Positions 1-12,800 of a stretch of DNA of 64,000 nt are shown here, piece by piece. Where the stretch lies: positions 26,817 to 90,816 of the forward strand of contig ARYC01001127.1 in assembly GCA_000711775.1 (NCBI GenBank), in the 5' to 3' direction. Origin of the DNA: Oxytricha trifallax (lineage: Eukaryota; Ciliophora; Spirotrichea; Sporadotrichida; Oxytrichidae). Both the position numbers and the translations under genes were made by a program. How positions within the stretch are numbered: position 1 is the stretch's first letter; each line of letters opens with the position of its first letter. The notes beneath the pieces are model-generated. The model saw only the letters and a program-made list of their open reading frames with translations. It was not told the origin of the DNA and did no database searches.

Positions 1-810
1 AATTTCTAGATAATACATTTATCTTTTATTTAATATTAAGTTTCGAAACACTTTAGTCTTAAGAAACTTTTACTTCAATATTTTAATTTGATTAAATAAT
101 TTAATTTGATTAAAATTTGCTCAAATAAATTATTTCCTAAAAACTTTTTTTTTAAAAGTATATTATTATATTTATTTATCCAATATAGATTTTAAAATAT
201 TTTTCTTTATAAAACTAGCATTATATAAATATTTAAAAATTTAATTATAATATCTTAAAGTAATTTAATACTTGCTTTAAAATATTATAAATAGAGCTGT
301 TATATTAGGGCAGAAAAAGTGAAACAAAATTATATATTTTAAATAAATTGAATAATAAACAATTTAAAAATGAAATAATAATCATTATAAATTTATTTAT
401 TTTTTAGAAACTTAGAAGTTTGTAAACTCAAAATATCCTCTTTAATTTACTTCTTTATTGATTTCAAAATAAAATAGATGCTTTTTTTATTTTATACAAA
501 TTAAAAAAAGGAGGAATTGAAATATCAATAAATTTATACAATATACTTGAGAATAAGCGAATCAAATTATTTATTCTATAAGAACTATTTTTTCAATCAA
601 AATTAAGTGACAAACTCAATGTATCATTATTCATTAAAGCTTAAATAGTGGTCATAACTTAAACTATGCAATTTAATTTCTTATGATTTATGAATTTAAT
701 TAATGCCTCAAGAATAATTTAAATTCAAATACATTATAAATAAAATACATACCTTTGTAAAAATTGTTCCAACTAAGATACTTCCTATATATTTACTATT
801 TTAATAATAA
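1..810. other. AT-rich spacer with one conserved patch
   Basis: Mostly unstructured AT-rich sequence. Positions ~285-330 are conserved with ~41938-41980 of paralogue B. One frame gives NRAVILGQKK followed by TGA with a CAG/TAG synonymous change; another gives YYKQSC-IR-EKVK with no stop. I cannot decide between them. No other coding signal is visible. Confidence 0.35.
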
Positions 811-3800
811 TGATATTTGATTCATAATATAAAACAACAAGAATTATTTATAATTTCTAGGAACAATAAATATAAGCTTTAACAGCCTTTTAAGATATCA
901 ATAAAAATCCAAAACCACTTTTTGAATTATATATATGCTTTTATTGATGTATGTAATATTAGGGATTATGATTTATTGGTTAAGAACTATCCTTTAAATG
1001 AATATTAAAAATTTAATAAATAATATTTTTAGAAGAACATTTTTTGCACTTTCTATGGATTTATAGATAATTATATTTTGGAGAAATTTAATGGAAAAGT
1101 TAAGTTAAAAAATTGTTTAAATATTTTTCAATTCTTTCATTAACTATCAATTATTATCAATCATTAGTGAGAAATTAAATATATGATAAATTAATAATTT
1201 TTCAGATTTTTTCAAATACCTTAGAAATTTAAAATTAATAATTATTTACATTTACTTTTTATGCTATAAAATATAATTACAAAATCATTGTAATAGCTTA
1301 TATATCAGCTAACAAATTTTCAAATTTAAATAAAGCATTCAGAATATTGGAAAATAAATAATATTTTTAAAAAGTAATTGGTCTATATTACACAATAAAT
1401 TGATGTTAAATGAACAAAAATATATCAAAATCTTGTATATTTATAAAATAAAATTGAATCGGGAAAATCAGAGAAATTTAAGCAAGTTTTAATTTCATTA
1501 ACAATAACTGCCACTAATTGGACTAATCTATATATCAAATTAGGCTTCTTGTACTGACTGACGTGTTTTTAAGGTCTAACAGTATTAGATCAGTCAGTAT
1601 TTTCGATCAATTCGTCAATTGATGTTTTTTGATTTATGAGTAATAGCATCCTGATTCTCAGGACTGTATAGAAAATACCATTAGTAAAAATAAGTGATTC
1701 TAATGTTCATTAAGTTATTTAGGAAATAGAAATATTTACATGATAAACAAAATGGTTTTTGTAACTTGACTTCACCAATAAAAGAAATATACAATATTAT
1801 AATGATTAATAATAAATTCTAAATCATTTAAATCACTTGACCAAAAAATGGTCCTGTCAAGTATGTCAAATGCGTCAAATGGTTAAATGTTTTTATAATT
1901 ATTTTTATTTCTTATAATTATTTAATAATCAATATATTAATTAAATATTAAATCCGAGAATTTGACAAAGAATCGACTGTCAAGTGGTCAAATGCGTGTT
2001 TTTTACCCTATAGCACAAAAATATAAATGTCAAGTGTTGTAAAATCACAAGTCCGATCCAAATAAAATCGAAAATACTGATATATATATATATATATATA
2101 CGTCTAGACCTTAAAAACACAATGGCCAGAACACGAAGCCTAATTTTATATGTAGATGAGTCCAATTAGTAGCAGTTATGGTTAATGAAATTAAAACTTG
2201 TATTATATTTCTCTGATTTTTCCGATTCAATTTTATTTCAGCAATAATGTATGTCCATAATCATTAAAAAAAAAGCATATATTAAATATAGGTATATTAT
2301 AGGAATCAATATAAATATTGATTATGGAAAAAGGTTTGAAGTTAAATAAAGTTTCTTATATGATTTTACATTTTGAACAGTAGTTTAATTAAATTATATC
2401 CTAATTATTCAATAATTTAATTACGAGATGCCTCCATATAAAGTTTACCCAAGTAATAATTTTTCTATTATAAATAAACTTTAATTTTATGGTCCTCGAG
2501 AATAAAAATATTAGATTGGTAGCATATTAATTTTGATAATTTTTAACATCAAATGTGAGACTTTTAAAAATCAAAGAGTTAGCACTATTTAAATAAATAG
2601 AAATAAACAAATTATTTATAAACTATAAGATAACATAAATCTTTATAAATAATAGTAGAAAATATTAATATATGAGCATTCAAAGAAATACATTATTGAA
2701 TAATATAGAATTATAACAATAAAATCAAAAACATGAAGTTAATGACAAGATTCCAATCAATCACAAAATAAATCATAATCCTTCAACATTATTTATATCA
2801 TTAAAATATAAAACTCACGAAGGGGTTTTGAGGTTTTAATGCTGTGGAATTTAAAAATAAGTAAACTTTAAATTATAATATTTTTATTATATATCTTAAG
2901 CATTTTGAGTCAATTGTAAAAAATAATATCTGAAAATCTTTATTTATTAAATACAATAGATATAATGATTTAAGTTAGTTCTTTAGAATATAAAATAATT
3001 CATCAATAAAGTAAAAGTTAATAATACTATAAGGTTAGTCTGAAGTATGAAACTATTAATTTTCTTTAAAAAAAGATTCAATCATTATATTAGCGAAAAA
3101 TATTTAATTTCATTAAATTAATAATATATCACGAACAATTAAATAGATATTATTATATTTAATATTTAAAATCATAATTTAAAAATTTTATATTTTGTTA
3201 CTATATTTATAGTAGAATAATGAATAATGGTAATATTAAATAAATATTCCTTATATCATAATTATTTTTTTAAGAAATTAATTTATTTCTAATTTTATGG
3301 TGGTGTATATTACGAGAATTATAATTAGATGCATGATTACTACATTACAAATAACGATTATAACTAGTAAATTTATGTAACCTATTTAGTTGTCGGAGTT
3401 TATTTAAAACATATATCTATTATGGTAAATATACAATAAATTTAGAAAAAATTTATTAGTTAAATATTTTAATCAATTCATCTAATCGACTTGCACAATT
3501 TTAAACAATAATTGCTATCAATCTTGACAAATAGGGAAATATAAATTAAATATTTTGATATTATGAGTAAATTCATGTTTAAATATACTTTTCACTAACA
3601 CAGAAACATTGAGAATTATTCAGATATCGCTTAAAATGTAGATTTTGGCCCATTTATTTTAAAAATAATAAACTATAAAATATATTTTTTCATCGAGACT
3701 TGACGATGTAATTATAAATTTCTATTAATTAAATTTAATTTAAAATTAGGCAAGATTTTTAAAATAATATTATTTATAAGTTTTTTTTTATAATTATAAA

Positions 3801-6800
3801 AAGTCTTATGAATTTTAAGGTATTATTATCATAAAAAAGACTCTGTAAAGCAAAAATTTTTAATTATATAATAATAAATTAAAAAAATTTCTCATAACTT
3901 CATGTATTAAATTTAAAAGAAATATTGAGGTTATGATTCGATATACGAAGGATATTGATGAAAAAAAATGTAATATAAAATTAAAAACAATTGTATTTAA
4001 AATTCAAAATTAGATTAAAGAATCTCATAAATATAAGTATAAAATAATAGATAATACTTTTAAGGTATTTTTATTTAATATTTATCATCAGATATATTAT
4101 TATAATATCAAAAACCAAAACTCATTCAGTGTTAAGATTGAGTGTTTGATTGCTAAAATAGACTATTTATGAATACTTTATTAAGGATTTTATAGAGTTT
4201 ATGCAAGGGATTAAGGTTTAAATTTAATGTTTATAAGTTTTTATTAGAGGATTTTTATATTAACTGATTCACTCAAACAGTACTTTGCGATCATACACCA
4301 ACTTTCTAATTTTAAAAATTCACTTATGCAACTAAAAGATTTATAAATTTAATAGTTTGCACAATGATTATGCTTCATGATCATTTTCTCAGTTAAATCA
4401 CTCCTTTAACCTTTTTTCTTATTCTAGTCTATATACTATTGTATCTTCTGCTTAGAAACTTTTTCTCTTTGCAGTTGTAGCATTTCGTTTTTGGCATATC
4501 GCATTCTACAACTATTGCAGCTAGAGCTCATATATCTTAATTAATATCGTCATCTCTCCAGTCCTCCCACTCTGGAAAGTATCCACGTTTACCATAAACG
4601 TTACCAAGTATAGAAGTTTCAACTTTCTATGATCTGTTGAAAGCAGTTCTTTTTACTTTGAGAGGTGAAAATCAAGCATAATATATTCAGTCTCTCAATC
4701 TTTGTGTATATATCTAAAGTATGAAGCTCTTCTATGCCTTCTTCAAAATTTAGTAATAATTAGAGATAGCTGATTTTTGAAAACCCCAAATTTTTAATGC
4801 AATGTCTTACTGTCATTTAGTATAGTTGAGGGTGACGATAATCTACATGATCTTGAGTGAGCAAATTTGCATCAAGCTTAATTATAAATCTACTCTATTA
4901 ATCCCTTGCTTTAGCAAAGCTTATTACTTATTGATAATTTCTCTTTAAAAACTGTCATAAAAATTAAAGTGTTTAATGGATAAATGTTGAAGTAAACTGA
5001 TGAAAAACTTAAGGTAAGTTGAATAAGAAAACTAGAAATAAAGATCTCTAATATATAATTATTATTGTTATTGCTGTTGTTATTATTATTGAGCGTAAAT
5101 ATATTAGAAAGTAGTACTTAGTACTTAAGGTGAAATTTATTGCCTAAAATTCATGTCTTTTGAGTCTTATCTCCGGTACTTCTTTAGCTGTGGAGCGACT
5201 TTGGCAGTTTGGATTATGTGCCTCTCATAGGGTGCTCCTGGGGGTCTTGTCCCTAGTCATCTCATCCCTCGTCCTGACTTGCCTCTTTGGGCCGACTCAG
5301 CATGGGCGCAGCCTTGCCAAGGTGGTACTAGGGGGCATGTTCCAAGCCTGGACTGGTCAGCGTGCCAACCACCAAAGCCTGATCTCTTTTTTATTCTCGC
5401 GCTTCTTTTTTTAGAGATGTTCTTTAGATTTTAGTTTTCATTTTTTTCATCTCTTAGTCTTCTAGTCATAGTTAATATTCTTAGAGATCAGATTAGCTTC
5501 TTTAACAACAGCATTAACAATAATAACTTTTAAGCGAACTGATTTACTATTTTTAATAGGAAATCGATAAATTAAAACCAAATTATTATCAAGAAAATGG
5601 AGACCGATAGAGATCACGCTGATTAGCGGTAACACTCACAAAAAATGTAAGTAGAAAAACTTATCTAATTTTTATATATTATAGAGGTCCAACCAAGAAA
5701 GAGCCGGTGTTGCAGAACTGAACAGAAGAGATTCAACGAAATCAAGAAGGAATGGTTCCATTATTTTAAGAATAACGAGGCAAGATTATTTAACGGTCTT
5801 ATAATTCATATTCTGATTTTAATAATAAGTATTTATTAAGCTGATTAAATTTCTATTTTAAAATAAATTTTTTCCCTTATTTTTCATAATATTATCATTT
5901 TAAGATCTTTTAACAAACTTATCCTCAAATATAAGATAAATTTCTTACATATTTAGGGTGAATTACTTTTAAAATTGGAAGCTTCGGTGTTTGAATCTTC
6001 AGGTGATTTTCACAATCTCAAAGGCTGGAAGATTTCTTATTGCTCTAATTGCTTAATTTCTTTCTTTACTCTTTGTTTAAGTTATTCTAAGGGATCTGTT
6101 TGTTTTCTTTTTTAAAGTAAGACATTACTAGTCGAAAATCTATGACCTGAAGCAACTTATATGGTGTTCTTTTAGGAGAACTTTAGATCTCTTTAATGAT
6201 CGCATCGCTTATTACAGGAAGGGCAGAGATATTCCCCACCTCTTTTTAATATTCAAGGTAGAGCATGAAGTTGTTTATGTGCTGTTCTAAAACTATAGAG
6301 ATCAGAGTTATAGGTGAAATTTTTCATCCCTCTTCGGATAAATGCGATGCTTTAACTTGTTTCTTTTTTACTTCCTCCTGCTCATCAATTTTTATTGGTA
6401 CTTCGCATTAAATTTCTTAGATATACAGTTCTTTTTATCAATTAAATTGCTATTCAATGTTGAGACCTAAGGTTCAAGAATTTCAGGTTGGAAACAATAA
6501 AGAGGCATCTAAAATTTCAATTCTCTTCTGATTCATGAAAGAAAAGTTTTTGCTGGATAATGCCAAGTAATGCCGCTTTTCTAGGTAAATTACAGCTTAT
6601 TTTATAAATACTTTTAGTAATACAACTAATATTAATTCTACCTAAAATTCGAGAAAAACCACAGTCTCAAGGATTCCAGTGATCAAATGAATAAAAATGA
6701 GATGTATTGGTTTATATTTATTAATTTTAGAGATAATTTACATTTTAATTCATCCATTTTACACATTAAAATTTTCATAATATGATTAGTAATGTTTTTT

Positions 6801-9800
6801 TTTATGCTCTTCAAGATTTTTTAGAGAATTATGAGGTAAGCATTTACAAATCTTTTTTTAGTACTATCTAAAACGGTTTTAAGCCTTAAATTAATTTCCT
6901 AATTAAGTTTAGAATTAATCGGATCACCACCTAATTTTATTATTATTATTATTATTATTAACAGTAATTAATGGAGAAAGTTTGATAAAAATGGAAATCA
7001 ATCTCTGAAAATGGATAAAGTTCCTCTTCTTAATCTATTTTATCTGATTTTGATTGATATCCAGTTAGATAATTCATAATTTTAATTTCATAAACATGTA
7101 TTCGATCTTTAAAGATACTTGGTACAGCAAGGTAAGTTTTCACTTTAATCCAATATAGTAATCATAGTTGGGTTATTATTTTATATTTAGGAAGGAACTA
7201 AAATCTCATTCTTAATAGCCTTACTTAGTAAAGAGAAAAAAGCTAAAAAAAACTAATGAAATTAAAATGATAAAGTTACCTTACTAACCCAAAATATCAG
7301 TAACAAATCAATATAAAGATGATATAAATGGTCTTTATGTTGCTATTTATCTTCCTTCAAAGTTATAACTTCTCTAAAATTAATTACCAGAAAGATATTT
7401 CTTTATAGCCTATTTTTAACGTTAAAATCAGAGTACTTAAATTAAGTAATTTAAGAAGCTCACAAGTGCGCATCTTTACTTTAGATAAAATGAAGCAATG
7501 AATTAAATCAGTGCTGTAGTAGCATTATCCATTTATCTCAAGAAGCTTAAATTAAAAAAATTATTGAATAATCAGGTACAGTTATATACTGATGAAAATT
7601 TGCAGCAAATTAACAAGAGAGAGAGAAAGTCTTAAGTTAAACATGAATGAGAAATGGACTATTTAAGGATTTATAAAAACAAAATGAGAAGAACATATAT
7701 GCAAAGCTGGCAATTAGAGAAGAAACATTAGCCCAAGCAAGTCTTAAGACTAAGAAAAGAAAGAGTAGCGAAATTCATTAAAAAGAATTAATAATATGTG
7801 AACCAGATCATTCATATTTTTAACTTATTTATTTACACAAAATCCTTCTCTTGCACACATTAGCTTTTTCATCTCTGTCTATTCTAGGAACTTATTATAA
7901 TATTCACTGTCTCTATCTTCAAATAATGCAATAATAAATATAGCAGAAGTTTCTTGTAGTGATCTTTTAATAACACCTATATAACTCTATTCCATTAAAT
8001 TGAGGAGAGTAGAGATTATTAAATACAAATAACATGTTTAGTCTTTCATAATTCTTCCTTGATTCTTAAATTTTATGAGCTGATAAGTTATCCATAAACA
8101 GAATAATCTCTTTGTCAACATGCTTATGTCAGAGCTATTATAGGAATATATGTATTACTCAGTCTTAATTAAGCGACGGTGGAAAATACAATTCCCGAAC
8201 TCATTTACCTTACAAATTGCTACATAAGTATTATGAGTTTTAACTTTAGCCATTTTATAATAAACTTTTATGTTGCTCTATATCTTTCTCTAAAATATTA
8301 TATAAAGATATTTTATGGCATCTATCGTGAATACACTTTCCCTCATCAGCGTGTATGAACATTACAACCATCACTTAATACGATTGACTATTCTTGTCAT
8401 ATTATATTATTTTTATAAATGTTAGCAATTGTTTATCCAGATATTAAGAAGTAAGGAAAAGGTGTCGATGAACTTCACAGCTTTATGGCAAGAGATAAAT
8501 GATCTCAGTATTTAAGTGTCTTATCATAAATAAGATAGTAAATATGATGCTGCTGAGATTTATGGGTAATTTATGTTAATAAATATGTTGCAACTAGTCA
8601 AATTAAATGGTAATAGATAGTTAGATCTTACAGCTGCGGAGATTTATAGAGTATCATTGAAATAGATGTGTAATTTAGAAAAGGATAGAGCTAATGAATA
8701 TAATTATCACGACCACAAGTCAAAAAATATTTTGTCATTATCATCAAAAGACTACATACCTCTCAAATATTAACATAAATTGTTTATAATTAGACCCTAA
8801 TCCAAAACATATTCCCTATAAAACCCAACAAAAGCATGAATAAATAGTAAACTTTATCAACAAAAACTCAATCAAACTACCGTAAGGTTTCAGGTTTTTG
8901 AATATTTCAAAGGCCATATACAACTCATTTTATTAGTTTATTAAATTGTAATTAAATTTTTGTAATTTTAATAATATAATTAATAATCATTTTATGTAAT
9001 ATTTATATGAAGTTGAATCCTAATTCATTAATTTTATATCTATTTTTAAATATATATTTGGGGTATTATCTAAAATTTTAAGCTAAAAATGAATAAATAT
9101 TTATTATCATTAAATATAATTATTAAAAGTTTTGATCTAAATATAAAATATATTCGATTCCTTTTTATTTTTAATTTCGTCAATAGAAGTAAATTAGTTA
9201 ATTCACAAATGAAAAGAATTAAATATGAAAATTTATTTTCTATAAATATTTTTGATAAAAAAACAAGGGATCTTTCAGCAGAACAAAAAAATCTATCTTT
9301 GGAATTATTTTTTCTTATCTCTTTTTCCACTGGATGTTTTTTTTTATTTTATTTTGAAAGATACTCATATTTCTTTAAAATAAATAGATCCTATTTTAAT
9401 TAAGTTAAATTGGCAAAATAAGCAGAATAATTATACTCTAATAATGAGTGCTATGAAGTTCTAATGAATCTTTAAAATTATCTTTGCTTCTGCTAGTATT
9501 AAATCTTCTGAGATCTTTATACTTGAACTTGATCTTTGAGTTTCAAATAATAATTTTTAAATTAATAAAATATAATTCTAAAGTATTTATGTTTCAAGTT
9601 ATTACAATTTAGTTAACAATGATAGAAATTTCATAAATCTTTTAAGTATATTGATTTGTATAATTAATTAAAATTTAGTTATAATAAAAACTCTCGAAAA
9701 TTAAAAGAGTCTTATAAATAGGCATAAATTTGTGAATTTAATTGAATTATTATTATCATCATTATAATTAAAAGCTCTACTAAATTAATATCGAGGCTTA

Positions 9801-12800
9801 AGCAAGCTATATAGATATAATTAGAAAGTCTCATACTTAAACTTTCGGTACATACTACTTGATCTGCTCAAGTGACTTAACCATTATAAACTATAAGGAA
9901 TAACTTCAGCACCTATCTCGTTCGCTGTTGCCTAATGGGAATAACTTCCTTGGTTTTTCACTACTTCGTGTATCTTATCATACTTTTTGAACTACCTTTC
10001 AACTGAGTGATGTTTTTCAGGCAAGACCCTAGAAGTTAAGGATTTATTTTCTGGCTTTACCTAGAGAGAAAAAACTTAGAAATTTTCACTGGAGCTTTCA
10101 TATACAAAGTATTAGTCTCGTTATTCTTCAACAAAAAGAGTTTAATCTGAGATCCAAGCTGTATATATCTCTTGATTCCTTCGATATCTTTGATAAAATC
10201 AACTCCATTTTGCAAGGTAATGTTAATAATCCTGTGTTGAGAGGTCTTGAATTATCAACACTCGACGGTTTTTATTGGCGTAGCTCCCCTGTATATTATT
10301 TTTGCCTCACTTTTCTTGTCGAGGTTCTCAGATCAGGGACTTAACTTGTAAGAAATGAGTGGCAAAATGGTTTTGAATTTTGTGGTACCGATTTGGTCGG
10401 TATTATCTTCAAACATAATAGTAGGTCTAAACCTATTTTTAAGATTTAATTGGAAAATAAACAAGCAACTTATGTTGCTTTTAATCTTTTTACAAATTTT
10501 TAAAACTCACTATTGCTAGAGATTATTAAAAAACATTCGATTCTCAATAAAATAAGGCGTTAGAAGTTCTTAGATCATTTTAAGTGAATGTTGATTAAAC
10601 AATTAGTCTTTCACTTTAAGTAATACAATAAAATGAAAATTACTATATTAAAATATAAAATGTAAATGTAAATTAAAATAATAGTTTTTATATAACTACT
10701 TACTGTTATTTTTAATATATTTTTTCAGTCATAATTATAATACTTTAAATTTAATGAAATAAAACCTTAAGTTGAAAATTTAATCTATTAATTTTATCGG
10801 GATTTTTAAAATAATTTATTAGATTTAAATTTTAACTACTAATTTTATAAGATCAATCTTTAATTCTTTCATTCAATAAATATATATTTATTCGTTAAAA
10901 AATTTAGGAGTTCGATCAATAATCATTCAAAAAACAAATTTACATAAATTAATTTGAATTTATATTCTAAATTATATTTAATAAAATACACATTTTCTAT
11001 TTTTTATGAAAAAAATTTTTATATTTTTTTTATACTTTTATTAATTATTTTATTATTATTTATAATTTTTGAATGTTTGATTACATGAACAGAGATAAAA
11101 TTTACATTTTCAATAGTGAAATTAATGAGATTTTTTAGATCGATACTTCTTATTTTTAAATTAAATTTTATATTAATTTAAAAAAATTAAAACTAAGATA
11201 ATACTTTAAAGCCTAAGAAGCAAGACTTGGGATGTAAAAGTTAGAATTTTCTTAAGCTTATCTAACTGGCATAAGCCCCAGTATTAATTTCCTAAAAGCA
11301 TTTAATAATAGTAATTAACTAAAATTTAAAGTAAGTATTATTTTGAAATAATTCAATAAAAATCCATTAAATACTTCAAGTAGAACATTGAAAATATTTG
11401 ATAATAGCAGGCCATTTATTCTCCCTTCATGGATTGACCCTTATCAAGTTTAAACTAGAGTGCACATGACACTTGAGAATTAAAAAATTACAAAAATTGG
11501 TTAACCAAATAAATTGAAAATATCAGTGCTTTTAATTGATTATTAATAATATCAGTTATTGGAATACTAAAAGAGAGTTGGGGAGGAAATTTCTTGTTTC
11601 CATGTTGTTTCCCGCGCACTATGGAAGTTTATTCCCCCAAAAATTTAAATTGATATTTTTTAGCAATAATTACATAAGTAGGATAGCATAAAACACAATT
11701 TAAATTATCATAACCCTCTTTAAAACAAGTTTATTAATATATAATTTCAAGGTTTATATTTATTTATTGCCTCACTTTATTAAAAAAATTTTAAACTTAA
11801 TGTTTTTTTTAATAATTAAAAAATATTTGAAATCTTAATAAAAATAGAAGATATTTTTAAATGCTAAAATGTGATTAATTAGATCATTTTGAATTATAAA
11901 GATTTTTAAATTTTATAAAAATTACATATTTTTATGTTAGAGGGAGAAAACTACCCCCTTGGATAAATATTTCATTTCTGGGACTGGAAATTCTCCTCTG
12001 AGTTCTCCACAATTTTAAATAAACCTCTAATCATTATTTATATAATCTGTAACATTATCAAAATTGTTTTATTCTTTTAAATTTGTTTTTTAGAGGAATT
12101 TGAAAATATATTTAGATCCAGGATATTCTAGAATAATTCATTTAATAGAAATCATAAAATTTTCAAGTTTCAATTTTAAATTATCTAATAATATTATATA
12201 ATTATAAGTGTACAAGTTAGTTTAAAATAAATGAATTTTAAATTATGAATAATTTAATCATTATCAGTTAAAAATTTTCGTATTTTTACAATTCATTAAA
12301 GCAATATATATATTTATATTCCATTTCAACTAATATTTATAATTATACTAAATATAAACCATTCGAATAACTAGCTGCCTACTGTTAAATATAATTTGAT
12401 AAGATAAATTTAAGTGTAATAATGTATAAAATCTTAAGAAATATTTATGAATTTTTATAACTATTATATAATTTCAATTAATGTAATTCATGTGTAGATA
12501 ATCTTATCAAATAAAATTATTCATTCACTATTTTTGATTTTTTAATGATAATAAATTATAAATTTATCAATAAATTTAAAATTGTTATAATAAACTGTTT
12601 TTGTATAATAAAAGTTCTATTAAACTAGCTATTTCATATATGATAGAATAGATATGTACTAATATAATTAATTTTCTTTAGTTTCTTCGTTCCTTATTAG
12701 TGAAACTTCAAAGAGTCCTTTTTTAATATAAATAATTATTAATTATGATAAGGTAATATTAACAAATTTATGGGGTAAACCTGATTGATTATTGCTATCT

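Noticed and set aside
285-320. C-terminus NRAVILGQKK-TGA of a separate gene
   Set aside because: Conserved in both paralogues but another frame without a stop is equally conserved; not called as a gene end.
2079-2100. (TA)n and (AAT)n tracts (2079, 6936, 29770, 38586, 56430) as CRISPR-like or functional repeats
   Set aside because: Simple microsatellites, expected in such AT-rich DNA; no spacers.
9089-9403. 104-codon ORF as a real gene
   Set aside because: Low-complexity, antisense equally open, no conserved partner in paralogue B.
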